A stretch of DNA of 64,000 bases from Apostichopus japonicus (lineage: Eukaryota; Echinodermata; Holothuroidea; Aspidochirotida; Stichopodidae): contig NC_092577.1 in the NCBI RefSeq assembly GCF_037975245.1, positions 26,349,398-26,413,397 on the forward strand. Direction: 5' to 3'. This document shows, piece after piece, positions 39,534-54,920 of this stretch. How positions within the stretch are numbered: the first letter of the stretch is position 1; every line of letters starts with the position of its first letter. Under the pieces are notes generated by a model. The model was not told the origin of the DNA, did no database searches, and saw nothing but the letters and a program-made list of their open reading frames with translations. A program made the translations under genes and the position numbers.

Positions 39534-41135
39534 GGTATCGCACATTCGATTTATCGGTACCGCACATTCGATTAATCGGTAACGCACATTCGATTTATTG
39601 GTATCGCACCTTCGATTTATCGGTAACGCACTTTCGATTTATCGGAACCGCACATTCGATTTATCGGTACCGCACATTCTGTTTATCGGTACCGCAATAT
39701 CGATTTATCGGTATCGCACATTCGATTAAACGGTACCGCACTTTCGATTTATCGGTATCGCAAATTCGATAAATCGGTATCGCACATTCGATTAAACGGT
39801 ATCGCACATTCGATTTATCGGTAACGCACTTTCGATTTATCGGTCCCGCACATTCGATTTATCGGTATCGCAAATTCGTTTAATCGGTATCGCACATTCG
39901 ATTAAACGGTATCGCACCTTCGATATATCGGTACCGCACATTCGATTTATCGGAACCGCACATTCGATTTATCGGCACCACACATTCGATTTATCGGTAC
40001 CGCAATATCGATTTATCGGTATCGCACATACGATTTATCGGTACCGCACATTCGATTTATCGGTACCGCACATTCGATTTATCGGTATCGCATATTCGAT
40101 TATTCGGTATCGCACATACGATTTATCGGTACCGCACATTCGATTTATCGGTACCGCACATTCGATTTATTGGTATCGCATATTCGATTAATCGTTATCG
40201 CACATTCGATTTATCGGCACCGCACATTCGATTTATCGATACCGCAATATCGATTTATCGGTATCGCACATTCGATTTATCGTTACCGCACATTCTATTT
40301 ATCGGTATCGTAAATTCGATTTATCGGTCTCGCACATTCGATTTATCGGTAGCAATATCGATTTATCGGTACCGCACATTCGATTTATCGGTACCGCACA
40401 ATCGATTTATCGGTATCGCACAATCGATTAATCGGTCTCGCACATTCGATTTATCGGTAGCGCACATTCAATTTATCGGCACTGCACATTCGATTTATCG
40501 GCACCGTACATTCGATTTATAGGTACCGCAATATCGATTTATCGGTATCGCACATTCGATTTATCGGTACCGCTCATTCGATTAATCGGTATCGCAAATT
40601 CGATTAATCGGTATCGCACATTCGATTTATCGGTCTCGCACATTCGATTTATCGGTAGCAATATCGATTAATCGGTCTCGCACATTCGATTTATCGGTAG
40701 CGCACATTCGATTTATCGGTACCGCAATATCGATTTATCGGTATCGCACATTCGATTTATCTACACCGCACATTCGATTTATCGGTACCGCAATATCGAT
40801 TTATCGGTCCCGCACAATCGATTTATAGGTATCGCACATTCGATTAATCGGTACCGCAATATCGATTTATCGGTATCGCACATTCGATTTATCGGCACCG
40901 CACATTCGATTTATCGGTACCGCAATATCGATTTATCGGTCCCGCACAATCGATTTATAGGTATCGCACATTCGATTAATCGGTCTCGCACATTCGATTT
41001 ATCGGCACCGCACATTCGATTTATCGGTACCGCACATTCGATTTATCGGTACCGCACATTCGATTTATCGGTATCGAAAATTCGATTAATAGGTATCGCA
41101 CATTCGATTAAACGGTATAGCACATTCGATTTATC
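39534..41135 (+). repeat. Higher-order repeat family E, copy 1 (1,602 bp)
   Basis: Rare markers recur at exactly +1,602: CTGTTTATCGG (39,679 with 41,281), CAATTTATCGGCACTGC (40,469 with 42,071), CTACACC (40,761 with 42,363) and GTATCGAAAATTCG (41,071 with 42,673). The constant offset means no net indel between the copies. Confidence 0.88.
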
Positions 41136-42737
41136 GGCACCGCACATTCGATTTATCGGTACCGCACATTCGATTAATCGGTAACGCACATTCGATTTAT
41201 TGGTATCGCACCTTCGATTTATCGGTAACGCACTTTCGATTTATCGGAACCGCACATTCGATTTATCGGTACCGCACATTCTGTTTATCGGTACCGCAAT
41301 ATCGATTTATCGGTATCGCACATTCGATTAAACGGTACCGCACTTTCGATTTATCGGTATCGCAAATTCGATAAATCGGTATCGCACATTCGATTAAACG
41401 GTATCGCACATTCGATTTATCGGTAACGCACTTTCGATTTATCGGTCCCGCACATTCGATTTATCGGTATCGCAAATTCGTTTAATCGGTATCGCACATT
41501 CGATTAAACGGTATCGCACCTTCGATATATCGGTACCGCACATTCGATTTATCGGAACCGCACATTCGATTTATCGGCACCACACATTCGATTTATCGGT
41601 ACCGCAATATCGATTTATCGGTATCGCACATACGATTTATCGGTACCGCACATTCGATTTATCGGTACCGCACATTCGATTTATTGGTATCGCATATTCG
41701 ATTATTCGGTATCGCACATACGATTTATCGGCACCGCACATTCGATTTATCGGTACCGCACATTCGATTTATTGGTATCGCATATTCGATTAATCGTTAT
41801 CGCACATTCGATTTATCGGCACCGCACATTCGATTTATCGATACCGCAATATCGATTTATCGGTATCGCACATTCGATTTATCGTTACCGCACATTCTAT
41901 TTATCGGTATCGTAAATTCGATTTATCGGTCTCGCACATTCGATTTATCGGTAGCAATATCGATTAATCGGTACCGCACATTCGATTTATCGGTACCGCA
42001 CAATCGATTTATCGGTATCGCACAATCGATTAATCGGTCTCGCACATTCGATTTATCGGTAGCGCACATTCAATTTATCGGCACTGCACATTCGATTTAT
42101 CGGCACCGTACATTCGATTTATAGGTACCGCAATATCGATTTATCGGTATCGCACATTCGATTTATCGGTACCGCTCATTCGATTAATCGGTATCGCAAA
42201 TTCGATTAATCGGTATCGCACATTCGATTTATCGGTCTCGCACATTCGATTTATCGGTAGCAATATCGATTAATCGGTCTCGCACATTCGATTTATCGGT
42301 AGCGCACATTCGATTTATCGGTACCGCAATATCGATTTATCGGTATCGCACATTCGATTTATCTACACCGCACATTCGATTTATCGGTACCGCAATATCG
42401 ATTTATCGGTCCCGCACAATCGATTTATAGGTATCGCACATTCGATTAATCGGTACCGCAATATCGATTTATCGGTATCGCACATTCGATTTATCGGCAC
42501 CGCACATTCGATTTATCGGTACCGCAATATCGATTTATCGGTATCGCACAATCGATTTATAGGTATCGCACATTCGATTAATCGGTCTCGCACATTCGAT
42601 TTATCGGCACCGCACATTCGATTTATCGGTACCGCACATTCGATTTATCGGTACCGCACATTCGATTTATCGGTATCGAAAATTCGATTAATAGGTATCG
42701 CACATTCGATTAAACGGTATAGCACATTCGATTTATC
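41136..42737 (+). repeat. Higher-order repeat family E, copy 2 (1,602 bp)
   Basis: Tandem copy of the preceding block. Few point differences were seen, for example TCGGTCCCGC near 40,945 against TCGGTATCGC near 42,540. The match stops near 42,738. Confidence 0.88.
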
Positions 42738-45700
42738 GGTAACGCACTTTCGATTTATCGGTCCCGCACATTCGATTTATCGGTACCGCACATTCTATTT
42801 ATCGGTATCGCACCATCGATTAATAGGTCTCGCACGTTCGATTTATCGGTATCGCACATTCCATTACTGGTATCGCACATTCGATTTATCGGTATCGCGA
42901 ATTTGATTTATCGGTACCGCGAATTCGATTTATCGGTACCGCAATAACGATTTATCGGTATGGCACAATCGATTTATCGGTACGGTACCGCAAATTCTAT
43001 TTATCGGTATCGCAAATTCGATTAATCGGTATCGCACATTCGATTAAACGGTATCGCACATTCGATTTATCGGTAACGCACATTCGATTTATCGGTACCG
43101 CACATTCGATTTATCGGTACCGCACATTCGATTTATCGGTATCGCATATTCGATTAATGGGTATCGCACGTTCGACTTATCGGTACCGCACATTCGATTT
43201 ATCGGTACCGCACAATCGATTTATCGGTACCGCACATTCCATTTATCGGTATAGTACGTTCGATTTATCGTTTTCGCACGTTCGATTTATCGATACCGCA
43301 CATTCGATTTATCGGTCCCGCACAATCGATTAATCAGTACCGCACATTAGACTTATCGGTATCGTAAATTTAATTATCGGTATCGCGCATTCGATTTTTC
43401 GGTATCGCACCTTCGATTTATCGGTCCCGCACAATCGATTTATCGGTATCGCAAAATTGATTAATCGGTCTCGCACATTCGATTTATCGGTACCGCACTT
43501 TCGATTTATCGGTATGGCACATTCGATTAAACGGTATCGCACATTCGATTTATCGGTAACGCACATTCGATTTATCGGTACCGCACCTTCGATTTATCGG
43601 TAGCAATATCAATTAATCGGTATCGCACATTCCATTTATCGGTACCGCACATTCGATTTATCGGTATCGCACCTTCGATTTATCGGCACCGCACATTCGA
43701 TTTATCGGTACCGAAATATCGATTTATCGGTATCACACATACGATTTATCGGTACCGCACATTCGATTTATCGGTACCGCACATTCGATTTATCGGTATC
43801 GCATATTCGATTAATGGGTATCGCACGTTCGACTTATCGGTACCGCACATTCGATTTATCGGTACCGCAATATCGATTTATCGGTATCGCACATTCGATT
43901 TATCAATACTGCTTATTCTATTTATCGGTATCGTAAATTCGATTTATCGGTATCGCACATTCGATTTACCGATATCGCACATTCGATTTATCGGCACCGC
44001 ACATTCGATTTATCGGTCCCGCAATATCGATTTATCGGTATCGCACATTCGATTTATCGGTCCCGCACATTCGATTTATCGGTATCGCAAATTCGATTAA
44101 TCGGTATCGCATATTCGATTTATCGGTATCGCAAATTCGATTTATCGGTACCGCACATTCGATTTATCGGTATCGCATATTCGATTAATCAGTATCGCAC
44201 ATTCGATTTATCGGTACCGCACATTCCATTTATCGGTATCGCACATTCGATTTACCGATATCGCACATTCGATTTATCGGTATCGCACTTTCGATTTATC
44301 GGAACCGCACATTCGATTTATCGGCACCGCACAATCGATTTATCGGTACCGCAATATCGATTTATCGGTATCGCACATTCGATTCATCGTTCCCGCACAA
44401 TCGATTTATAGGTATCGCAATGTCGATTAATCGGTCTCGTAAATCCGATTTATCGGCACCGCACATTCGATTTATCGGTACCGCAATATCGATTTATCGG
44501 TATCGCACATTCGATTCATCGGCACTGCACATTCGATTTATCGGTACCGCAATATCGATCAATCGGTCCCGCAAAATCGATTTATAGGTATCGCACATTC
44601 GATTAATCGGTCTCGCACATTCGATTTATCGGCACCGAACTTTCGATTTATCGGTACCGCACATTCGATAAATCGGTATCGCAAATTCGATTAATCGGTA
44701 ATGCACATTCGATTAAACGGTATCGCACATTCGATTTATCGGTAATGCACATTCGATTTATCGGTACCGCACCTACGATTTATCGGTAGCAATATCAATT
44801 AATCGGTATCGCACATTCCATTTATCGGTACCGCACATTCGATTTATCGGTATCGCACATTCGATTTATCGGCACCGCACATTCGATTTATCGGTATCGC
44901 AAATTCGATTAATCGGTATCGCACAATCGATTTATCGGTACCGCACATTCGATTTATCGGTATCGCACGTTCGATTTATCGTTTTCGCACGTTCGATTTA
45001 TCGATACCGCACATTCGATTTATCGGTCCCGCACAATCGATTAATCAGTACCGCACAATCGACTTATCGGTATCGTTAATTTAATTATCGGTATCGCGCA
45101 TTCGATTAAACGGTATCGCACCTTCGATTTATCGGTCCCGCACAATCGATTTATAGGTATCGCAATATCGATTAATCGGTTTCGCATATTCGATTTATTG
45201 GTACCGCATATTCGATTTTTCGTTTTCGCACGTTCGATTTATCGGTACCGCACATTCGATTTATAGGTACCGAAATGTCGATTTATCGGTCCCGCAAAAT
45301 CGATTTATAGGTATCGCACATTCGATTGATCGGTCTCGCACATTCGATTTATCGGCACCGCACTTTCGATTTATCGGTACCGCACATTCAATTAATCGGT
45401 ATCGCAAATTCCATTAATCGGTATTGCACATTCGATTAAACGGTATCGCACATTCGATTTATCGGTAACGCACATTCGATTTATCGGTACCGCACCTTCG
45501 ATTTATCGGTAGCAATATCAATTAATCGGTATCGCACATTCCATTTATCGGTACCGCACATTCGATTTACCGGTATCGCACATTCGATTAATCGGCACCG
45601 CACATTCGATTTATCGGTACCGAAATATCGATTTATCGGAATCGCACATACGATTTATCGGTACCGCACATTCGATTTATCGGTACCGCACATTCGATTA

Positions 45701-48544
45701 ATGGGTATCGCATATTCGATTAATGGGTATCGTACGTTCGATTTATCAGTACCGCACATTCGATTTATCGGTACCGCAATATCGATTTATCGGTATCGCA
45801 CATTCGATTTATCGTTACTGCACATTCGATTTATCGGCATCGTAAATTCGATTTATCGGTATCGCACATTCGATTTACCGATATCGCACATTCGATTTAT
45901 CGGCACCGCACATTCGATTTATCGGTACCGCAATATCGATTTATCGGTATCGCACATTCGATTTATCGGTACCGCACATTCGATTTATCGGTATCGCAAA
46001 TTCAATTAATCGGTATCGCACATTCGATTTATCGGTAACGCAGTTTCGATTTATCGGTACCGCACATTCGATTTATCGGTATCGCAAATTCGGATAAATA
46101 GGTATCGCACATTCGATTAAACGGTATCGCACATTCGATTTATCGGTACCGCAATATCGATTTATCGGTATGGCACATTCGATTTATCGGTATCGGACAT
46201 TCGATTTACCGATATCGTACATTCGATTTATCGGCACCGCACATTCGATTTATCGGTACCGCACATTCTATTAATCGGTATCGCACAATCGATTAATCGG
46301 TCTCGCACATTCGATTGATCGGTAGCGCACAATCGATTTATCGGTATCGCACATTCGATTTATCGGTACCGCACATTCGATTTATCGGTACCGCACATTC
46401 GATTTATCGGTATCGCACGTTCGATTTATCGTTTTGGCACGTTCGATTTATCGATACCGCACATTCGATTTATCGGTCCCGCACAATCGATTTATCAGTA
46501 CCGCACATTCGACTTATCGGTATCGTAAATTTAATTATCGGTATCGCGCATTCCATTTATCGGTACCGCACATTCGATTTATCGGTCCCATGCACACAAT
46601 CTATTTATCAGTACCGCACATTCGATTTATCGGTAACGCACATTCGACTTATCGGTATCGCACCTTCGATTTATCGTTCCCGCACAATCGATTTATAGGT
46701 ATCGCACTTTCGATTTATCGGTACCGCACATTCGATTTATAGGTATCGCAAATTCGATTAATCGGTTTGCACATTCGATTAAACGGTATCGCACATTCGT
46801 CTTATCGGTAACGCACATTCGATTTATCGTTACCGCACCTTCGATTTATCGGCAGCAATATCGATTAATCGGTATCGCACATTCCATTTATCGGTACCGC
46901 ACATTCGATTTATCGGCACCGCACATTCGATTTATCCGTATCGCACAATCGATTTATCGGTATCGCACATTCGATTTATCGTTACTGCACATTCTATTTA
47001 TCGGTATCGTAAATTCGAATTATCGGTCTCGCACATTCGATTTATCGGTAGCAATATCGATTAATCGGTATCGCACATTCGATTTATCGGTATCGTACAT
47101 TCGATTTACCGATATCGCACATTCGATTATCGGCACCGAACATTCGATTTATCGGTACCGCAATATCGATTTATCGGTTGGGCACATTCGATTTATCGGT
47201 ATAGCACAATCGATTAATCGGTACCGCCTTTCGATTTATTGGTACCGCAATATCGATTTATCGGTAACGCACATTACATTTATCGGTACCGCACATTCGA
47301 TTTATCGGTATCGCACAATCGATTTATCGGTACCGCACATTCGATTAATCGGTATCGCACATTCGATTTATCGGTACCGCAAATTCGATTTATCGGTATG
47401 GCACTTTCGATTTATCGGTATCGTACATTCGATTTACCGATATCGTACATTCGATTAATCGGTATCGCACATTCTATTTATCGGTAACGCAGTTTCGATT
47501 TATCGGTACCGCACATTCGATTTATCGGTATCGCAAATTCGGATAAATAGGTATCGCACATTCGATTAAACGGTATCGCACATTCGATTTATCGGTACCG
47601 CAAATTCGATTTATCGGTATGGCACATACGATTTACCGATATCGCACATTCGATTTATCGGTAACGCACTTTCTATTGATCGGAACCGCACATTCGATTT
47701 ATCGGCACCGCACATTCGATTTATCGGTACCGCAATATCGATTAATCGGTATCGCACATTCGATTTATCGTTCCCGCACAATCGATTTATAGGTATCGCA
47801 ATGTCGATTAATCGGTCTCGCAAAATCGATTTATCGGCACCGCACATTCGATTTATCGGTACCGCAATATCGATTAGTCGGTCCCGCAAAATCGATTTAT
47901 AGGTATCACACGTTCGATTAATCGGTCTCGCACATTCGATTTATCGGCACCGAACTTTCGATTTATCGGTATCGCAAATTCGATTAATCGGTATTGCACA
48001 TTCGATTAAACGGTATCGCATATTCGATTAATCAGTATCGCACGTTCGATTTATCGGTACCGCACATTCGATTTATCGGTATCGTACATTCGATTTACCG
48101 ATATCGCACATTCGATTTATCGGTAACGCACTTTCCATTTATCGGAACCGCACATTCGATTTATCGGCACCGCACATTCGATTTATCGGTACCGCAATAA
48201 CGATTTATCGGTATCGCACATTCGATTTATCGTTCCCGCACATTCGATTTATAGGTATCGCAATGTCGATTAATCGGTCTCGCAAATTCGATTCATCGGC
48301 ACCGCACATTCGATTTATCGGTACCGCAATATCGATTTATCGGTATCGCACATTCGATTCATCGGCACCGCACATTCGATTGATCGGTACCGCAATATCG
48401 ATTAATCGGTCCCGCAAAATCGATTTATAGGTATCGCACATTCGATTCATCGGTCTCGCACATTCGATTTATCGGCATCGAAATTTCGATTTATCGGTAC
48501 CGCACATTCGATTAATCGGTATCGCAAATTCGATTAATCGGTAT
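42738..48544 (+). repeat. Degenerate satellite zone, family F
   Basis: Still 22-bp satellite throughout, but with more private variants (TCGTTTTCGCACG, AATCAGTACC, TTATAGGT, GACTTATCGG, TTTAATTATCGG) and more odd-length monomers than elsewhere. The only long echo I could place is 43,210-43,450 with 44,921-45,161 at +1,711, plus a weaker one near 46,431. No non-satellite sequence seen. Confidence 0.75.
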
Positions 48545-49331
48545 TGCACATTCGATTAAACGGTATCGCACATTCGATTTATCGGTAACGCACATTCGAT
48601 TTATCGGTACCGCACCTTCGATTTATCGGTAGCAATATCAATTAATCGGTATCTCACATTCCATTTATCGGTACCGCACATTCGATTTACCGGTATCGCA
48701 CATTCGATTTATCGGCACCGCACATTCGATTTATCGGTACCGAAATATCGATTTATCGGTATCGCACATACGATTTATCGGTACCGAAATATAGATTTAT
48801 CGGTATCGCACATACGATTTATCGGTACCGCACATTCGATTTATCGGTACCGCACATTCGATTAATGGGTATCGCACGTTCGATTTATCGGTACCGCACA
48901 TTCGATTTATCGGTACCGCACCTTCGATTTATCGGTATCGCAATATCGATTTATCGGTATCGCACATTCGATTTATCGGTATCGCACATTCGATTTATCG
49001 GTACCGCAATATCGATTTATCGGTACCGCACATTAGATTTATCGGTATCGTACATTCGATATACCGATATCGTACATTCGATTTATCGGTTTGCACATTC
49101 GATTTATCGTTATCGTACATTCGATTTATCGTTACTGCACATTCTATTTATCGGTATCGTAAATTCGAATTATCGGTCTCGCAAATTCGATTTATCGGTA
49201 GCAATATCGATTAATCGGTATCGCACATTCGATTTATCGGTATCGTACATTCGATTGACCGATATCGCACATTCGATTAATCGGCACCGCACATTCGATT
49301 TATCGGTACCCCAATATTGATTTATAGGTAT
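48545..49331 (+). repeat. 787-bp tandem repeat, copy 1
   Basis: The markers GTAGCAATATCAATT (48,629 with 49,416) and CCGAAATATAG (about 48,784 with 49,571) recur at +787. The unit contains 20-bp monomers (GTAGCAATAT, CGGTTTGCAC), which explains its length. Confidence 0.82.
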
Positions 49332-50118
49332 CGCACATTCGATTAAACGGTATCGCACATTCGATTTATCGGTAACGCACATTCGATTTATCGGTACCGC
49401 ACCTTCGATTTATCGGTAGCAATATCAATTAATCGGTATCGCACATTCCGTTTATCGGTACCGCACATTCGATTTACCGGTATCGCACATTCGATTTATC
49501 GGCACCGCACATTCGATTTATCGGTACCGAAATATCGATTTATCGGTATCGCACATACGATTTATCGGTACCGAAATATAGATTTATCGGTATCGCACAT
49601 AAGCTTTATCGGTACCGCACATTCGATTTATCGGTACCGCACATTCGATTAATGGGTATCGCACGTTCGATTTATCGGTACCGCACATTCGATTTATCGG
49701 TACCGCAGTATCGATTTATCGGTATCGCAATATCGATTTATCGGTATCGCACATTCGATTTATCGGTATCGCACATTCGATTTATCGGTACCGCAATATC
49801 GATTTATCGGTATGGCACATTCGATTTATCGGTATCGTACATTCGATTTACCGATATCGTACATTCGATTTATCGGTTTGCACATTCGATTTATCGGTAT
49901 CGCACATTCGATTTATCGTTACTGCACATTCTATTGATCGGTATCGTAAATTCGAATTATCGGTCTCGCAAATTCGATTTATCGGTAGCAATATCGATTA
50001 ATCGGTATCGCACATTCGATTTATCGGTATCGTACATTCGATTGACCGATATCGCACATTCGATTAATCGGCACCGCACATTCGATTTATCTGTACCGCA
50101 ATATTGATTTATCGGTAT
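49332..50118 (+). repeat. 787-bp tandem repeat, copy 2
   Basis: Tandem copy of the previous unit in constant register from 49,332 to about 50,118. Scattered point differences are visible, for example CATAAGCTTTATCGG near 49,600 against CATACGATTTATCGG near 48,813. Confidence 0.82.
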
Positions 50119-52160
50119 CGCACATTATATTTATCGGGACCGCACATTCGATTTATCGGTACCGCACATTCAATTTATCGGTATCGCACATTCGATTTAT
50201 CGGTATCGCACAATCGATTTATCGGTACCGCAATATCGATTTATCGGTATCGCACATTCGATTGACCGGTATCGCACATTCGATTTATCGGTATCGCAAA
50301 TTCTATTAATCGGTACCGCACATTCGATTAAACGGTATCGCACATTCGATTTATCGGTATCGCAAATTCGATTAATCGGTATCGTACATTCGATTTATCG
50401 GTAACGCAGTTTCGATTTATCGGTATCGCAAATTCGATTAATAGGTATCGCACATTCGATTAAACGGTATCGCACATTCGATTTATCGGTAACGCACTTT
50501 CGATTTATCGGTTCCGCACATTCGATTGATCAGTACCGCACATTCTATTTATCGGTATCGCAAAATCGATTAATCGGTCTCGCACATTCGATTTATCGGT
50601 ACCGCACATACGATTTATCGGTACCGCACATTCGATTTATCGGTACCGAAATATCGATTTATCGGTATCGCACATACGATTTATCGGTACCGCACATTCG
50701 ATTTATCGGTACCGCACATTCGATTTATCGGTATCGCCTATTCGATTAAACGGTATCGCACATTCGATTTATCGGTAACGCACTTTCGATTTATCGGTAT
50801 CGCAAATTCGATTGATCAGTACCGCACATTCGAATGAACGGTATCGTAAAATCGATTAATCGGTCTCGCACATTCGATTTATCGGTACCGCACATACGAT
50901 TTATCGGTACCGCACATTCGATTTATCGGTACCGAAATATCGATTTATCGGTATCGCATATTCCATTTATCGGTACCGCACATTCGATTTACCGGTATCG
51001 CACCAACGATTTATCGGCACCGCACATTCGATTTATCGGTACCGAAATTCGATTAATCGGTATCGCACGTTCGATTTATCGGTATCGCACATTCCATTAT
51101 TGGTATCGCACATTCGATTTATCGGTATCGCGAATTCGATTTATCGGTACCCCACATTCGATTTATCGGTACCGCAATATCGATTTATCGGTATCGCACA
51201 TTCGATTGACCGGTATCGCACATTCGATTTATCGGTATCGCAAATTCTATTAATCGGTTTGGCACATTCGATTAAACGGTATCGCACATTCGATTTATCG
51301 GTATCGCAAATTCGATTAATCGGTATCGCACTTTCGATTTATCGGTAACGCAGTTTCGATTTATCGGTATCGCAAATTCGCTTAATAGGTATCGCACATT
51401 CGATTAAACGGTATCGCACATTCAATTTATCGTTAACGCACTTTCGATTTATCGGTCCCGCACATTCGATTGATCAGTACCGCACATTCTATTTATCGGT
51501 ATCGCAAAATCGATTAATCGGTCTCGCACATTCGATTTATCGGCACCGCACATTCCATTTATCGGTACCATACATTCGATTTATCGTTATCGCACATTCG
51601 ATTTATCGGTACCGCAATATCGATTTATCGGTATCGCACATTCGATTAATCGGTATCACTTGTTCGATTTATCGGTATCGCACATTCCATTATTGGTATC
51701 GCACATTCGATTTATCGGTATCGCGAATTCGATTTATCGGTATTGCACATTCGATTTATCGGTAACGCACTTTCGATTTATCGGTACCGCACATTCGATT
51801 TATCGGTATCGCAAATTCGATTAATCGGTATCGCACATTCGATTAAACGGTATCGCACATTCGATTTATCGGTAACGCACTTTCGATTTATCGGAACCGC
51901 ACATTCGATTTATCGGCACCGCACATTTGATTTATCGGTACCGCAATATCGATTTATCGGTATCGCACATACGATTTATCGGAACCGCACATTCGATTTA
52001 TCGGTACCGCACATTCGATTAATCGGTATCGCATATTCGATTAATCGGTCCCGCAAAATCGATTTATAGGTACCGCACAATCGATTTATCGGTATCGCAC
52101 ATTCGATTTACCGATATCGCACATTCGATTTATCGGTAACGCACTTTCGATTTATCGGAA
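50119..52160 (+). repeat. Family F right end, shuffled satellite
   Basis: Satellite monomers with a loose internal echo: GATTGATCAGTACCGC near 50,524, 50,811 and 51,470. No feature other than the array. Confidence 0.65.
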
Positions 52161-53683
52161 CCGCACATTCGATTTATCGGCACCGCACATTCGATTTATC
52201 GGTACCGCAATATCCATTTATCGGTATCGCACATTCGATTCATCGGCACCGCACATTCGATTTATCGGTACCGCAATCGATTTATCGGTCCCGCAAAATC
52301 GATTTATAGGTATCGCACATTCGATTAATCGGTCACGCACATTCGATTTATCGGCACCGAACTTTCCATTTATCGGTATCGCACGTTCCATTTATCGGTA
52401 CCGCACATTCGATTTACCGGTATCGCATATTCGATTAATCGGTATCGCACGTTCGATTTATCGGTACCGCACATTCGATTTATCGGTACCGCACTTTCGA
52501 TTTATCGGTATCGCACATTCGATTTATCGTTACTGCACATTCTATTTATCGGTATCGTAAATTCGATATATCGGTATCGCACATTCGATTTACCGATATC
52601 GCACATTCGATTTATCGGCACCGCACATTCGATTTATCGGTATCGCAATATCGATTTATCGGTATCGCACATTCGATTTATCGGTACCGCACATTCGATT
52701 TATCGGTATCGCAAATTCGATTAAACGGTAACGCAGTTTCGATTGATCGGTACCGCACATTCGATTTATCGGTATCGCAAATTCGGATAAATAGGTATCG
52801 CACATTCGATTAAACGGTATCGCACATTCGATTTATCGGTACCGCACATTCGATTTATCGGTATCGCATATTCGATTAATCGGTATCGCACGTTCGATTT
52901 ATCGGTACCGCACATTCGATTTATCGGTAACGCATATTCGATTTATCGGTATCGCACATTCCATTATTGGTATCGCACATTCGATTAATCGGTATCGCGA
53001 ATTCGATTTATCGGTATTGCACATTCCATTATTGGTATCGCACATTCGATTTATCGGTACCGCACATTCCATTTATCGGTATCGTACATTCGATTTACCG
53101 ATATCGCACATTCGATTTATCGGTAACGCACTTTCGATTTATCGGAACCGCACATTCGATTTATCGGCACCGCACATTCGATTTATCGGTACCGCAATAT
53201 CGATTTATCGGTATCGCACATACGATTTATCGGTACCGCACAATCGATCTATCGGTACTGCACATTCGATTTATCGGTATCGCACATTCTATTTATCGGT
53301 ATCGCAAAATCGATTAATCGGTCTCGCACATTCGATTTATCGGTACCGCACATACGATTTATCGGTACCGCACATTTGATTTATCGTTATCGCACATTCG
53401 ATTTATCGGTACCGCAATATCGATTTATCGATACCGCACAATCGATTAATCGGTATCGCACATTCCATTTATCGGTACCGCACATTTGATTTATCGTTAT
53501 CCCACATTCGATTTATCGGCACCGCACATTCGATTTATCGGTACCGCATTATCGATTTATCGGTACAGCACAATCTATTAATCGGTACCGCCTTTCGATT
53601 TATCGGTACCGCAATATCGATTTATCGGTATCGCACATTATATTTATCGGGACCGCACAATCGATTTGTCGGTACCGCACATT

Positions 53684-53701
53684 CGATTAATCGGAATTAT
53701 T
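53684..53701 (+). repeat. 18-bp truncated monomer, example
   Basis: Reads CGATTAATCGGAATTATT and is followed directly by the next monomer. Recurs at 60,676; sister forms with GGTATT in place of GGAATT are at 55,128 and 62,164, and one with GGTATTG at 57,365. Found only in family G. Confidence 0.88.
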
Positions 53702-54920
53702 CGATTAAACGGTACCGCACTTTCGATTAAACGGTATCGCACATTCGATTTATCGGTAACGCACTTTCGATTTATCGGTACCGCACATTCGATTTTTCGG
53801 TATCCCAAATTCGATCAATCGTTATCGCACATTCGATTAAACGGTATCGCACATTCGATTTATCGGTAACGCACTTTTCATTTATCGGAACCGCACATTC
53901 GATTTATCGGCACCGTACATTCGATTTATCAGTACCGCACATTCGGTTTATCGGTACCGCAATATCGATTTATCGGTACCGCACAATCGATTAATAGGTA
54001 CCGCACATTCCATTTATCGGTACCATACATTCGATTTATCGTTATCGCACATTCGATTTATCGGTACCGCAATATCGATTTATCGGTACCGCACATTCGA
54101 TTAATCGGTATCGCACATTCGATTTATCGGTATCGCACATTCCATTATTGGTATCGCCCATTCGATTTATCGGTATCTCGAATTCGATTTATCGGTACCG
54201 CATATTCGATTATTCGGTATCGCACATTCGATTAAACGGTATCGCACATTCGATCTATCGGTATCGCACATTTGATTTATCGGTACCGCACCTTCGATTT
54301 ATCGGTACCGCACAATCGATTAATCGTTCTCGCACATTCGATTGATCGGTACCGCACATTCGATTTATCGGTACCGCACAATCGATTTATCGGTACCGCA
54401 CAATCGATTTATCGGTGTCGCAAATTCGATTTATCGTTTTCGCACGTTCGATTTATCGGTACCGCACATTCGATTTATCGGTATCGCACCTTCGATATTC
54501 GGTCCCGAACAATCGATTTATAGGTATCGCAATATCGATTAATCGGTCTCGCACATTCGATTGATCGGTACCGCACTTTCGATTATTGCTACCACATATT
54601 CGATTTTTCGTTTTCGAACGTTCGATTTATCGGTACCGCACATTCGATTTATCGGTCCCACACAATCGATTAATCAGTACCGCACATTCGACTAATCGAT
54701 ATCGTAAATTCAATTGATCGGTATCGCGCATTCGATTTATCGGTATCGCACGTTCGATTTATCGGTCCCGCAAAATCGATTTATAGGTATCGCAATATCG
54801 ATTAATCGGTCTCGCAAATTCGAATTATCGGCACCGCACATTCGATTTATCGGTACCGCACATTTGATTTATCGTTATCACACATTCGATTTATCGGCAC
54901 CGCACATTCGATTTATCGGT

